The notes beneath the pieces were generated by a model. It was not told the origin of the DNA. It did no database searches and saw nothing but the letters and a program-made list of their open reading frames with translations. The position numbers were made by a program, and so were the translations under genes. DNA of 56,628 bases, from positions 1 through 56,628 of the forward strand of contig JAFTYJ010000057.1 in the NCBI GenBank assembly GCA_017464745.1. Reading direction: 5' to 3'. Below are positions 19,448 through 28,728 of the stretch, piece by piece (within the stretch, counting starts at the first letter, position 1; the number at the start of each line of letters is the position of its first letter). This DNA comes from Rikenellaceae bacterium (GTDB lineage: Bacteria > Bacteroidota > Bacteroidia > Bacteroidales > Rikenellaceae).

Positions 19448-21544
19448 ATGAAAAAGTTTTTAGTAGCGTGTCTGGCATTGATGTGGGCCTGTACCCCACC
19501 GACCGAGATTGAGATAGTGGACTCTATCGAAGTGTCGGATTTCGAGGTGCTGACCCCTGCTTCGGCATCAACCGTAACTATCGGCGTAACGGCCAGTAGC
19601 GATTTTTGGGCTGCCGAAACTGATGCTAATTGGTGCATACTGCAACAAAGCGCCGACTGCCTAACTCTCGAAATCGAAGAGAATACCGGCGCAGAACGTA
19701 GCACAACCATAACCCTGAGTTGTGGTACTGCTGTGGCTACCGTAACCATTCACCAAGAGGACGGCACTCCCGCCCCCAACACCATTATGGTGTCGGACCT
19801 GGATGTCGTAACCCCTGCCGCAGGCTCTACCGTAACTGTCGGTGTGACCGCCACAAATGACGAATGGGAGGTCAAGTCAAACTCCGATTGGTGTGAAGTA
19901 ACCAAGGGTGATAATGCCGTGACCCTGGTCATCGCCCCCAATACTGCCGACGAACGCACCGCGATCGTAACCCTTACTTGCGACGATGCAACTACCCAAA
20001 TCGAGGTTAAACAAGAGGCTGCACCCGTGATTGATGATGCACTCACGGTGACAAATATCGACCTCCGAATGCCTTCGACAGCGGGTGCACTCACCCTCAA
20101 TGTTACTGCGACAAGCCAGTGGAGTATCGAGAACAGCGCATCGTGGCTCACCGCAACCACCAACGAAGAGGGTGTGTTGGTTCTCTCGTTTGAGGGCAAC
20201 GAAGGTCCCGAGCGTACTGCAACCGTAACCTTGACTTGTGGTGAGGCCAAAACCGTAATCAATATCACCCAAGAGATGGGTATCCGTGTTGAGGTTGCGC
20301 CCACCTCGTTGAGTTTCTCGCCCGAGGGCGGTACTCTCGAAATCGGTGTGTCGGCCAACGTGACCTGGAAGGCCTCGACAACCAACAAAGATTGGCTGAC
20401 CGTAACCTCCAAAAACGACATCGTAACCGTCAAAGCCAAAGCCAATACTGCCGAAACCGAGCGCAAAGGAGTGGTTTCGATTACCTATTCGGACGGTACT
20501 TCGAGCAATCCCACCTCGATTGATGTTGAGGTTGTTCAAAGCGCCTATTCGATTGTTATGCTGAGCGAAGATATTGTGCTGAATAGCGACCAAACCAGTG
20601 CTACCGTGAAGTTCCGTGCATCGCACGCGTGGACTTCGAACGTCTGTTTTGCCGGTACACTCTGGCTTGCACAGGTTGCCTCGCCGTGGGCTACCCTGTC
20701 GTCGCAAAGCGGCCAGGCAGGTGAGCAAACCATCACCGTAAACTTCGATGGCAAAGACATCAAAGAGCGAACCGTAAGTGTGGTAGTTACCTGTGGTTCT
20801 CTCTCCAAGAAGGTGACTATTACCCAAAAGGCTGTGCCTGCTCCCTCTACGGGTCGCAAGGTGCGCATTATGACCTTCAACCAAAAGGTGAAGGGTACCA
20901 AAGATATTGCCAAAATTATCACCGACCTCGATATCGATTTTGTGGCGGTTCAAGAGATTGATATGCTGAACGACCGTTGCGGCAAAACCAACCAACTCGA
21001 CAGCCTGAAAAAGTTCACCGGCTATGAGGGTTATTTCTGCAAAACCATCGACTTCGCTAATGGAGAGTATGGTGTCGGAATTCTGTCGAAAAAAGCGGCT
21101 ATTTCGACTCGCTTTGTCAACCTGACCGGTCCCGAGAGCCGTAAATTGTTCATTGCCGAGTACGACGATTTTGTGCTGGCCACAACTCACTATACAATGG
21201 TCGCTACGGAGGAGAGTATGCGTAAATACCACTACGAATCGGCACAGATTACCGTCAAGGAGTTGAGTAAATACACCGACAAGCCCGTAGTGCTGGGTGG
21301 CGACTTCAATACCGAGACCGATATTGACCGAGCCAAAGCGTTAGGTGAGATTATGACGATTATGGATGTGGTTAGCGACCCGACCATTCCGACATACCCA
21401 AGTCACGCTCCGGAGTTGTATATCGACTACTTGTTCTTCAAGCGCGATGCAAAATTCCCCTATGTCCGAGTTGACGGCGCCACAATCAGCCCCACTCCTT
21501 CGGACCACTGTGCTGTATGGGCTGAGTTGATAATCTACGAATAA
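19448..21544 (+). CDS. BACON-domain lipoprotein with endonuclease/exonuclease/phosphatase domain (copy 2)
   Basis: A 698-aa paralogue of the preceding gene with the same plan: lipobox MWAC (Cys15), five BACON-like domains to about residue 461, and an EEP domain from 470. Active-site residues are all present: Glu503 in VQEID, His581 in TTHY, Asp619 and Asn621 in GGDFNTE, Asp686-His687 in SDHCAVW. The phosphodiesterase part and BACON domains 4-5 look closest between the copies; the first BACON domain and the leader are the most different. It arose by tandem duplication. The residue after SDH differs (RPV in copy 1, CAV here), as does the loop before it, so substrates may have diverged (inference). 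Confidence 0.88.
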   Translation: MKKFLVACLALMWACTPPTEIEIVDSIEVSDFEVLTPASASTVTIGVTASSDFWAAETDANWCILQQSADCLTLEIEENTGAERSTTITLSCGTAVATVTIHQEDGTPAPNTIMVSDLDVVTPAAGSTVTVGVTATNDEWEVKSNSDWCEVTKGDNAVTLVIAPNTADERTAIVTLTCDDATTQIEVKQEAAPVIDDALTVTNIDLRMPSTAGALTLNVTATSQWSIENSASWLTATTNEEGVLVLSFEGNEGPERTATVTLTCGEAKTVINITQEMGIRVEVAPTSLSFSPEGGTLEIGVSANVTWKASTTNKDWLTVTSKNDIVTVKAKANTAETERKGVVSITYSDGTSSNPTSIDVEVVQSAYSIVMLSEDIVLNSDQTSATVKFRASHAWTSNVCFAGTLWLAQVASPWATLSSQSGQAGEQTITVNFDGKDIKERTVSVVVTCGSLSKKVTITQKAVPAPSTGRKVRIMTFNQKVKGTKDIAKIITDLDIDFVAVQEIDMLNDRCGKTNQLDSLKKFTGYEGYFCKTIDFANGEYGVGILSKKAAISTRFVNLTGPESRKLFIAEYDDFVLATTHYTMVATEESMRKYHYESAQITVKELSKYTDKPVVLGGDFNTETDIDRAKALGEIMTIMDVVSDPTIPTYPSHAPELYIDYLFFKRDAKFPYVRVDGATISPTPSDHCAVWAELIIYE

Positions 21545-21582
21545 GCCTTGAATTGAGTGGTGGTCGTAACCACCACTTCTCA

Positions 21583-21630
21583 AAAACGAAGCCTGTCTGA
21601 CCATTCGGTCGGACAGGCTTCGCTGTTTTG
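21583..21630. terminator. Bidirectional terminator
   Basis: A 16-bp stem (CGAAGCCTGTCTGACC at 21587-21602, its complement at 21607-21622, one G-T pair) with A-rich and T-rich flanks, between convergent genes. Confidence 0.85.
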
Positions 21631-21659
21631 GGAGTAGGCTTGGAGATTAGACCCTTGTG

Positions 21660-23939
21660 TTACTGTTCGGTTGTGGAACTCTCTGAACTCTCCTCGGACT
21701 CCTCTTCGAGCAGTGTGCTCTCGCCGCCAATGGCAACCTCGATAGTGTAGCGGCTCTTGCCCTTGTAGGCGGCCTCGACCTCGGGTGCAACGTTTTCGAC
21801 ACGGAACAGCGAGTCGGCAACGCCCTGCTGGGTTACCACAAAGTCGTGAATTATACGGTTGCGAGAAGTTTTGAGCATCTCGATTTGTGCCGCAGCCTGC
21901 GACGCATAGAGTTTGGTGCGTTTGGTTGCAAGGTTGGCAGTGGTGTCGGCGGCCATACCTTTCTCGATAAGGCAACGTTTGGCAAACTCGTCGAGTTCAG
22001 CCGAGGGGTAGGAGAGGGTCGCAATACGCTCGGTGTCCATAGGCGAGAGTTTTTCGGTGGGCTTGTCGGTCAGCGAGTTGTGATAGTCACGCATCAGGGC
22101 CATCTGTTCGAGTTGCTCCTGCAAGCCGTTGGTGTTGATGTGTTGGCGCAGGGTGACACTCATCTCGGGTTTGGCTTTGATGGCCTCGGCAATGGTGGTC
22201 AGCGACTCATATTGTTGAGTGGTGAAGGTTGCCGATGTGGGCTCCACGGGAATATCTTTAATGCCGTTGTTGGCACCTTTGAGGAATACAAAGGGCGAGG
22301 CCACAACTTTGAGCATTGCATTACCAATGGCTTTGAATATAATCTTGCGGAACGAGAACTCGGGCGAGCCGAGGGTGCCACGCACGGGAATCTCCATCTT
22401 GACGTGTTCATCCATATCTTTGAGCAGATAAAGACCCATACGTACGGGGATGTTGGAGTATTCGGCCTTGTAGGAGCGGTCCTTGTGGCCTGCGGTACAT
22501 TGATAAACGTCGATTTTGTTGTTGGAGTTCAGACGGCTGTTGCTGACAATGTTGTCGCTGCTGAATGTCATATTGCCACCCGTCAGCGGATAGGAGGTGT
22601 ACTCGTAGCAGAAGGGCGAGAAATCGGCCATACGCACATTCTCGACATTGAGGTTGAGTTTCTGGTCGTTGAGGTTGTGCAGCGAGCCGCTCCACGAAAC
22701 ATTGGCACGTCCGGCCTTGCCCAAACGGGCGGTCATCATAGCGCGATTGGTGCCCGCAAGGTCGAAGTTGCGGCTGTGGAGAGTGATGTTCGAGAGCGAG
22801 TAACTGAACGGTTGATGCATCGAGTAGTCGGTGTAGTCTACGCCAATGCCCGAAAGCGACAATTGGCCGATAGTCAGCGCAAAAGGTTTGTTGTCGGTGG
22901 TGTCGGCTACGGGTTCAACACTCTCGACCGCAGTGGTGTCGGGAGCGCTCTCCTTGATAAGACCTGCAAGGTTCATCTCGCCCTCGCGGCTCATCTCAAC
23001 GGCTACACGCGCACCATTCAGATAGACCACGTCAAGAGCGCAGTTGCGGCGCAGCAGACTCAGGTTTTTCATTCCGACGTGCAGGGTGTCGACACTTGCC
23101 AACGGCGCACCCTCCAAATCGGTTGCCGCCAGGTGGGCCATATTGAGCGAGCCCGAAGCGTCGAAATCCATAATGTGGTTGAGGTTGCCAATCAAATCGA
23201 CTACCGCCCACAGGCTGCCCTCAAAACTGCCAACATTGAACGACTGCATAACGTAGGGTTGCAGACTGGCCAGATTGAGGCTGTCGAGATTGACGTGCAG
23301 CGCAAAGTCGCCCTGCTCCATACTGTATGCGAGGTGGGTACGCAGGGTTCCGCCCTCGTCGAAGTTGAACTCAATATCCACGTCACTGTTGCGGTTCGAG
23401 AAGTAGAGCGCAGGAATCATAAGGTTGAGGTTGCGCAGTCCGAGCGATGCGTCGAGCACCACATCCTGATAACTCACATAACCTTGATTGAACGCAATGT
23501 CGTTGATTTCGATGTTCCACACACGGCCCGTGTCGAGGGTGTCGACCTCGGTCGAATCCTCGGGCGAGGAGTAGAACTCGATAATGTCGTCAAAGTTGAA
23601 GTCGCGTCCGTTCTGAATAACCCTTGCATTGAGGCCGTTGAGGCGCACATAGCGAATATCTACCGTGTGGGAGAGCAGTCGCCACAGGTTGGCCTTGGTG
23701 TCCAACTCGTCGAGCGATACAAAGGCGAGGGTGTCGTCGTCCTCCTGCAACTTGAAGTCTTGAATCCTCACACGTCCACTCAGCAGGTTGATACCCACCT
23801 TCTGGACACTCATCTGACGGCCTATGATGTCGGGACCGTAGTTATTTACCACATACTTGGCGGCAGGCGAGATGGCCACACACACGATTGCAACGAGAGC
23901 CACCACAACGGAGGCGATGATAATCAGAAATTTCTTCAC
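21660..23939 (-). CDS. AsmA/DUF748-like envelope protein
   Basis: A 759-aa protein with an N-terminal membrane segment (about 4-25) and a long beta-rich body typical of AsmA/DUF748 proteins: ISGRQMSV-type start (here GRQMSVQKVGI), RVRIQDFKL, and a late VEPTSATFTTQQYESL segment, ending in a Glu/Ser-rich tail. Such proteins are now thought to be bridge-like and to move lipids across the periplasm or to support envelope assembly; that is family knowledge, not shown here. It is monocistronic, with promoter box 23963-23970. The family level is reasonably sure; the exact subgroup is not. Confidence 0.8.
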   Translation of the reverse strand: MKKFLIIIASVVVALVAIVCVAISPAAKYVVNNYGPDIIGRQMSVQKVGINLLSGRVRIQDFKLQEDDDTLAFVSLDELDTKANLWRLLSHTVDIRYVRLNGLNARVIQNGRDFNFDDIIEFYSSPEDSTEVDTLDTGRVWNIEINDIAFNQGYVSYQDVVLDASLGLRNLNLMIPALYFSNRNSDVDIEFNFDEGGTLRTHLAYSMEQGDFALHVNLDSLNLASLQPYVMQSFNVGSFEGSLWAVVDLIGNLNHIMDFDASGSLNMAHLAATDLEGAPLASVDTLHVGMKNLSLLRRNCALDVVYLNGARVAVEMSREGEMNLAGLIKESAPDTTAVESVEPVADTTDNKPFALTIGQLSLSGIGVDYTDYSMHQPFSYSLSNITLHSRNFDLAGTNRAMMTARLGKAGRANVSWSGSLHNLNDQKLNLNVENVRMADFSPFCYEYTSYPLTGGNMTFSSDNIVSNSRLNSNNKIDVYQCTAGHKDRSYKAEYSNIPVRMGLYLLKDMDEHVKMEIPVRGTLGSPEFSFRKIIFKAIGNAMLKVVASPFVFLKGANNGIKDIPVEPTSATFTTQQYESLTTIAEAIKAKPEMSVTLRQHINTNGLQEQLEQMALMRDYHNSLTDKPTEKLSPMDTERIATLSYPSAELDEFAKRCLIEKGMAADTTANLATKRTKLYASQAAAQIEMLKTSRNRIIHDFVVTQQGVADSLFRVENVAPEVEAAYKGKSRYTIEVAIGGESTLLEEESEESSESSTTEQ

Positions 23940-23962
23940 GACATTAGATTTTAGTTACCATA

Positions 23963-23970
23963 CAAAGATA
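23963..23970 (-). promoter_or_regulatory. -7 box (TATCTTTG) for the AsmA-like gene
   Basis: TATCTTTG on the minus strand, 24 bp before the start codon. Confidence 0.6.
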
Positions 23971-24117
23971 TACATATTGTGCTGAGTTTGCAAACATACT
24001 TCCCAAGTTTTTTTGGATTTTGTAGCCACTTTGCCCTAATCGTATGTGCCAAAATAAATATGTCGAAACAAGTGGTAAAAAAAAGGTCGGTAGATGGATT
24101 TTTCCCGAAAAGTTTAT

Positions 24118-24125
24118 TAACTTTG
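24118..24125 (+). promoter_or_regulatory. -7 box (TAACTTTG) for the methylmalonyl-CoA operon
   Basis: TAACTTTG followed by CG, 80 bp before the epimerase ATG. No other promoter-like box is obvious before the terminator at 28281, which fits one five-gene transcript. Confidence 0.6.
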
Positions 24126-24204
24126 CGTTGTTTGGTGTGGAATTGCTCCACGCGCCGAACAACCTAAATTGCATTCAATTAACTAACTAAAAATTACAGA
24201 AGGT

Positions 24205-24615
24205 ATGAATATCTCACACATCGAGCACCTCGGCATCGCCGTTAAGAGTCTCGAAGAAGCAATCCCCTACTACGAACAAGTATTGGGTCTGAAATGTTAC
24301 AACATCGAAGAGGTTGCCGACCAAAAGGTTAAAACCGCATTCTTCAAAGTTGGCCAAACCAAAATCGAACTGCTCGAACCCACCTCGGAGGATAGCACCA
24401 TCGCCAAATTTATCGAGAAACGCGGCCAAGGTGTTCACCACGTTGCATTTGCAGTCGAGGGTATCGAGGGCGCATTGGCAGAGGCCGAGAGCAAAGAGGT
24501 CGCTCTGATTGACAAAACTCCCCGCAAAGGTGCCGAGGGACTTACTATCGCTTTCCTCCACCCCAAATCGACTCAGGGTGTACTGACCGAACTTTGCGAG
24601 GACAAAAACAAATAA
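24205..24615 (+). CDS. mce: Methylmalonyl-CoA epimerase
   Basis: A 136-aa vicinal-oxygen-chelate protein that interconverts (R)- and (S)-methylmalonyl-CoA. Metal ligands typical of the family are visible: His8 in HIEHLGIAV, His in GVHHVAF near 76, and Glu in LTELCE near the end. It begins the operon whose later products decarboxylate methylmalonyl-CoA, so it supplies the right isomer. The carboxyltransferase gene starts 20 bp downstream. Confidence 0.95.
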   Translation: MNISHIEHLGIAVKSLEEAIPYYEQVLGLKCYNIEEVADQKVKTAFFKVGQTKIELLEPTSEDSTIAKFIEKRGQGVHHVAFAVEGIEGALAEAESKEVALIDKTPRKGAEGLTIAFLHPKSTQGVLTELCEDKNK

Positions 24616-24635
24616 TCACATAAAACACTAACATA

Positions 24636-26201
24636 ATGAGTAATATTCAAGAGCAAGTCAAGCTGCTGATTGACAACCGCGAAAAAGCGAAACTCGGTGG
24701 CGGACAAAAAAGAATTGAAGCACAACACGCCAAAGGTAAATATACCGCACGCGAGCGTATTGAGATGTTCCTCGACGAGGGCAGCTTCGAAGAGTTTGAT
24801 ATGTTCGTAACTCACCGTTGCTATGACTTCGGTATGGAGCGCGAACACTTCTTTGGTGACGGCGTTGTTACCGGTTATGGTACCGTAGGCGGCCGTCTGG
24901 TGTATGTGTTCGCACAAGACTTCACCGTAACCGCAGGTTCGCTGTCGATTTCGTTGGCCGACAAAATCTGCAAAGTAATGGATATGGCTATGCGCAACGG
25001 CGCACCCTGCATCGGTCTGAATGACTCGGGTGGTGCACGTATCCAAGAGGGTGTAAACGCTCTGGCAGGCTACGCCAACATCTTCCAACGTAACGTGATG
25101 GCTTCGGGTGTTATTCCCCAAATCTCGGCCATCTTTGGCCCTTGCGCAGGTGGTGCAGTGTATTCGCCCGCACTGACCGACTTCATCATTATGAAGAAAG
25201 ACACCAGCTATATGTTCCTTACCGGTCCGAAGGTAGTGAAAACTGTTACCGGCGAGGATGTAACCCAAGAGCAACTCGGTGGCGCACTGATGCACACCAG
25301 CAAATCGGGTGTGGCTCACTTTGCAGTCGATACCGAGGAGGAGGGCTTGGAGGTTATTAAAAAGCTGCTCTCGTATATGCCCCAAAACAATATGGAGGAC
25401 GCTCCCGTGGCAGTATGCACCGACAGCATCGCACGTTTGGAGGACTCGCTCAACGAGATTATCCCCGACAATGCCAACAAACCCTACGATATGTATGAGG
25501 TTATCCGCGCAGTTGTTGACAACGGCGAGTTCTTGGAGTCGCAACCCTCGTGGGCTAAAAACATCATCACCTGCTTTGCACGTTTCAACGGTCAGAGTGT
25601 AGGTATCATCGCCAACCAACCCAAATTTATGGCAGGTGTGCTGGATATCAACGCTTCGCGCAAGGCTGCCCGCTTTGTTCGTTTCTGCGACGCATTCAAC
25701 ATTCCTATCGTAACCTTTGTGGACGTTCCCGGCTTCCTGCCCGGTACCGGCCAAGAGTATGGTGGCGTAATCACCCACGGTGCAAAACTGCTGTTCGCTT
25801 ACTGCGAGGCTACTGTACCTAAGGTTACCGTTACCCTGCGTAAAGCCTACGGTGGTGCGTACATCGTGATGAGTAGCAAACACATCCGTGGCGACATCAA
25901 CTACGCTTGGCCTACCGCCGAAATCGCAGTTATGGGTGCCGCAGGTGCTGTTGAGGTGCTGTATGCCAAGGAGTTGAAGGCTCTGGCCGACCAACCCGAG
26001 GAGAAAGCCAAATTTATCGCCGAGAAGGAGCAAGAGTACCGCGACAAGTTCTCGAACCCCTACAACGCTGCACGTTATGGCTATATCGACGACGTTATCG
26101 AGCCTCGCAACACCCGTTTCCGCGTGATTCGTGCGCTGCAATCGCTGGCAACCAAACGCCTGTCGAATCCTCCCAAAAAACACTCGAATATTCCTTTGTA
26201 A
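24636..26201 (+). CDS. mmdA: Methylmalonyl-CoA decarboxylase alpha subunit (carboxyltransferase)
   Basis: A 521-aa biotin-dependent carboxyltransferase that moves CO2 from methylmalonyl-CoA to biotin, giving propionyl-Co[20 protein letters not shown] at the N-terminus, the oxyanion-hole motifs [11 protein letters not shown] (about 128-138) and GPCAGGA (about 168-174), and a C-terminal domain with [10 protein letters not shown] and AYGGAYIVM are all present. Alone it could be mistaken for a propionyl-CoA carboxylase subunit; the following gamma, biotin-carrier and beta genes argue for the sodium-pumping decarboxylase. No biotin carboxylase gene is in the window. Confidence 0.93.
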   Translation: MSNIQEQVKLLIDNREKAKLGGGQKRIEAQHAKGKYTARERIEMFLDEGSFEEFDMFVTHRCYDFGMEREHFFGDGVVTGYGTVGGRLVYVFAQDFTVTAGSLSISLADKICKVMDMAMRNGAPCIGLNDSGGARIQEGVNALAGYANIFQRNVMASGVIPQISAIFGPCAGGAVYSPALTDFIIMKKDTSYMFLTGPKVVKTVTGEDVTQEQLGGALMHTSKSGVAHFAVDTEEEGLEVIKKLLSYMPQNNMEDAPVAVCTDSIARLEDSLNEIIPDNANKPYDMYEVIRAVVDNGEFLESQPSWAKNIITCFARFNGQSVGIIANQPKFMAGVLDINASRKAARFVRFCDAFNIPIVTFVDVPGFLPGTGQEYGGVITHGAKLLFAYCEATVPKVTVTLRKAYGGAYIVMSSKHIRGDINYAWPTAEIAVMGAAGAVEVLYAKELKALADQPEEKAKFIAEKEQEYRDKFSNPYNAARYGYIDDVIEPRNTRFRVIRALQSLATKRLSNPPKKHSNIPL

Positions 26202-26216
26202 TAAGCAGATACAATT

Positions 26217-26579
26217 ATGATTATACCAATGCAAACATTCGGTTGGGCGGAGATAGGTTGGATTACCCTTATCGGATTCTCGCTGGTGTTCCTGTTGCTG
26301 GTTCTCCTTATCGGTGTTCTTACAATTTTCGGTAAGGTTGCCACCTTCAAGAAGAAGGAGAAACCCGCCACAGTCGCTAAATCGTCGGCCAAACCGCAAG
26401 AGGACCCGCATATGGTTGCAGAGGCCAAAGTTGCCGCTATTGCCATTGCGCTGAGCCTCTACCGTGGCGCTATGCACGACCAAGAGTCGGAGGTTATCAC
26501 CATCCAGGCTATCAAACGTGCTTACTCGCCGTGGAACTCAAAGATTCACAGTTTAACACAACTTCCCGAAAGAAAATAA
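26217..26579 (+). CDS. Sodium-pump decarboxylase gamma/delta subunit (OadG-like)
   Basis: A 120-aa small membrane protein with one strong transmembrane segment (about 12-38), a Lys/Ala-rich linker and a short soluble C-terminal part. Position and shape match the gamma (OadG) or delta (MmdD) subunit, which anchors the carboxyltransferase to the beta subunit. Primary sequence in this family is weakly conserved, so context carries much of the call. An ATG at codon 5 is an alternative start. The biotin-carrier gene starts 6 bp after its stop. Confidence 0.85.
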   Translation: MIIPMQTFGWAEIGWITLIGFSLVFLLLVLLIGVLTIFGKVATFKKKEKPATVAKSSAKPQEDPHMVAEAKVAAIAIALSLYRGAMHDQESEVITIQAIKRAYSPWNSKIHSLTQLPERK

Positions 26580-26585
26580 CAAACG

Positions 26586-27038
26586 ATGAAAGACTATAAA
26601 TTGAAAATCCACGGCCAAGAGTTCAACGTCCGTGTAGAGAATATCAACGACGCTTCGACCGAGGCTACCGTTACTGTAAACGGCGTTGAGTACGTGGTTG
26701 AGATTGAGGGTGCCAAACCCGTTAAGAGTTCGAAACCCCAAGTTACCCGTATCCCCGAGAACGCTCCCAACAACCCCACACCTTCGACTGCAGCTCCTTC
26801 GCGTCCCGCAGCAGTTGCTACCAGCGGCACCAAAATCGCTTGCCCGCTGCCCGGTACCGTTATGAGTATCAAGGTTAAGGTTGGCGATAGCGTTAGCGCA
26901 GGTCAAACCCTGATGGTGTTGGAGGCTATGAAGATGGAGAACAACATCGACTCGACCACCTCGGGTACCGTAAAAGAGATTTGTGTACAGGCTGGCGCCT
27001 CGGTTATGGAGGGCGACACCTTAATCGTAATCGGATAA
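26586..27038 (+). CDS. Biotin carboxyl carrier protein of the decarboxylase
   Basis: A 150-aa biotinyl-domain protein. An N-terminal segment (1-45), a Pro/Ala-rich flexible linker (about 55-78) and the C-terminal biotinyl domain with Lys116 in LEAMKMEN, the biotin attachment site. It carries CO2 from the alpha subunit to the membrane beta subunit. Gaps of 6 and 4 bp to its neighbours show tight operon packing. Confidence 0.93.
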   Translation: MKDYKLKIHGQEFNVRVENINDASTEATVTVNGVEYVVEIEGAKPVKSSKPQVTRIPENAPNNPTPSTAAPSRPAAVATSGTKIACPLPGTVMSIKVKVGDSVSAGQTLMVLEAMKMENNIDSTTSGTVKEICVQAGASVMEGDTLIVIG

Positions 27039-27042
27039 GACT

Positions 27043-28254
27043 ATGTTTACAGCAATGAATTCGAGTATGGGCTTCGTGTGGGATAGCATCGTGACCTTTG
27101 CTCAATCGTCGGGTATTGCCATGATTATCAATGAAGGTTCGTGGCTCTCGCTGGTGATGATTGGCGTGTCGATGGTGCTTCTGTACCTTGCCATACACAA
27201 ACAATTTGAGCCTCTGTTGCTCTTCCCGATTGCATTCGGTATGTTGCTGACCAACCTGCCGGGTGCCGAGATGTTCCACTCCGAGTTGTTCGAGGGCGGC
27301 CACGTTCATTGGGGCGAATTTGTCCAAAAAGGCGGCCTGCTGGACTACCTCTACCTGGGTGTTAAACTCGGAATCTACCCCTGTTTGATTTTTATCGGCG
27401 TGGGCGCAATGACCGACTTCGGTCCGCTGATTGCCAATCCCAAGAGTCTGCTGCTGGGTGCTGCGGCACAAATTGGTATTTTCGCAACCTTTATTGGTGC
27501 GTACGCCCTGGGATTCTCTCCCGATGAGGCAGGTAGTATCGGTATTATTGGTGGTGCTGACGGCCCTACCTCGATTTATCTGACTTCGAAGTTGGCTCCC
27601 CACTTGTTGGGTCCCATCGCCGTTGCGGCTTACTCGTATATGGCTCTTGTGCCTGTGATTCAGCCTCCTATTATGCGTGCGCTGACCTCGGAGAAAGAGC
27701 GTAAAATCAAGATGTCGCAACTGCGTCCCGTGTCGAAAACCGAAAAGATTATCTTCCCCATTGTTATCACCGTTGTGATCGCTCTGATTCTGCCGAGCGC
27801 TGCACCTCTTGTAGGCTGCTTGATGCTGGGTAACCTGATGAAAGAGTGCGGTGTTGTTGACCGTCTGAGCAAAACTGTTCAAAACGAGTTGATGAACATC
27901 GTGGTGATTTTCTTGGGTCTTACCGTGGGTGCTACTGCAACTGCCGAGGCGTTCTTGAACTTCAAGACTCTGGGTATCCTTGCACTCGGTATCGTAGCCT
28001 TCGGTATGGGTTCGGCAGGTGGTGTATTGCTGGCCAAACTGATGAACGTGTTCTTGCCCGAGGGTAAGAAAATCAACCCGCTTATCGGTTCGGCAGGTGT
28101 ATCGGCAGTGACTATGGCTGCGCGTGTGTCGCAAACCGTGGGCCAAAAAGCCGACCCCAGCAACTTCCTGCTTATGCACGCTATGGGCCCGAACGTGGCC
28201 GGTGTGATTGGTTCGGCTGTTGCAGCGGGTATCCTGCTGTCGTTCCTGGGCTAA
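27043..28254 (+). CDS. Sodium-translocating decarboxylase beta subunit
   Basis: A 403-aa polytopic membrane protein of the OadB/MmdB family, which decarboxylates carboxybiotin and exports Na+. Many hydrophobic segments are evident; the motif [17 protein letters not shown] (about 169-185) and the following [14 protein letters not shown] are highly characteristic, as is the C-terminal GSAGVSAV. It completes the complex encoded by the three preceding genes and conserves energy from succinate-to-propionate fermentation as a sodium gradient. Confidence 0.95.
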   Translation: MFTAMNSSMGFVWDSIVTFAQSSGIAMIINEGSWLSLVMIGVSMVLLYLAIHKQFEPLLLFPIAFGMLLTNLPGAEMFHSELFEGGHVHWGEFVQKGGLLDYLYLGVKLGIYPCLIFIGVGAMTDFGPLIANPKSLLLGAAAQIGIFATFIGAYALGFSPDEAGSIGIIGGADGPTSIYLTSKLAPHLLGPIAVAAYSYMALVPVIQPPIMRALTSEKERKIKMSQLRPVSKTEKIIFPIVITVVIALILPSAAPLVGCLMLGNLMKECGVVDRLSKTVQNELMNIVVIFLGLTVGATATAEAFLNFKTLGILALGIVAFGMGSAGGVLLAKLMNVFLPEGKKINPLIGSAGVSAVTMAARVSQTVGQKADPSNFLLMHAMGPNVAGVIGSAVAAGILLSFLG

Positions 28255-28280
28255 ACCTGCTGCTTAGCCTAAAAGTAATA

Positions 28281-28310
28281 AAGGGCTGCTCCCGAGTGGG
28301 AGTAGCCCTT
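28281..28310 (+). terminator. Terminator of the methylmalonyl-CoA decarboxylase operon
   Basis: A 13-bp stem (AAGGGCTGCTCCC, loop GAGT, GGGAGTAGCCCTT, one G-T pair), 27 bp after the beta-subunit stop. Confidence 0.8.
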
Positions 28311-28367
28311 GTTATATATAATAGGTAGATAAGATTTGGTTTTCTTCCAAGAGTTCGACTTACTTCA

Positions 28368-28457
28368 CAAAAAAAGGCCGTCTGTCCTTCTGGGAGTTTG
28401 ACTACCCAACAAAAAAGGCCGGACTTCTTCAAGAAGTTCGCCCCGCCCCCTTCTTTA
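28368..28457 (-). repeat. Decayed copies of the tRNA terminator tail
   Basis: Read on the minus strand, CGGCCTTTTTT recurs at about 28371-28383 and 28410-28422 beyond the intact terminator at 28458-28486, in loosely similar units of about 40-47 bp with GAACTTC/AAACTCCC-like spacers. No tRNA remains next to the two distal copies. Confidence 0.45.
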
Positions 28458-28486
28458 CCAAAAAAGGCCGCTTAATTGCGGCCTTT
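28458..28486 (-). terminator. Terminator of the tRNA gene
   Basis: A 9-bp GC-rich stem (AAAGGCCGC/GCGGCCTTT) with a 6-nt loop, starting 5 bp past the tRNA 3' end on the minus strand and followed by six T. Confidence 0.85.
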
Positions 28487-28490
28487 GAAG

Positions 28491-28564
28491 TAGCGAGTTC
28501 CAGGATTGAACTGGAGACCTCATGATTATGAATCATGCGCTCTAACCAGCTGAGCTAACTCGCC
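28491..28564 (-). tRNA. tRNA with CAT anticodon (probably elongator Met)
   Basis: The 74-nt minus-strand sequence folds into a complete cloverleaf: acceptor GGCGAGT/ACTCGCT with a G-T at position 1-72, D arm GCTC/GAGC, anticodon stem CATGA/TCATG with loop TTCATAA, T arm TCCAG-TTCAATC-CTGGA, discriminator A, and no encoded CCA. The anticodon is CAT. It lacks the unpaired first base and triple G-C anticodon stem of an initiator, so it is elongator Met or the lysidine-modified Ile tRNA; the two cannot be separated with confidence here. Confidence 0.93.
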
Positions 28565-28575
28565 ATTTGCGAGTG

Positions 28576-28583
28576 CAAAGGTA
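28576..28583 (-). promoter_or_regulatory. -7 box (TACCTTTG) for the tRNA
   Basis: TACCTTTG on the minus strand, 11 bp before the tRNA 5' end, the spacing expected for a stable RNA promoter. Confidence 0.65.
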
Positions 28584-28728
28584 GTAAAGATTTCGTTTAT
28601 ACCAAATAAATTTAAATAATTTACTGCCAAAATGACCTAAAAAAGTGCCGAGATGCGGTTTTTGTGGTGCCAAAACTTGCATATCCCACACAAAATGACT
28701 AATTTCACACAATCAAAAACGTGTGACT

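Noticed and set aside
24573..26483. 636-codon minus-strand frame opposite mmdA
   Set aside because: Shadow of the strongly conserved carboxyltransferase gene; Cys/His-rich with no domain.
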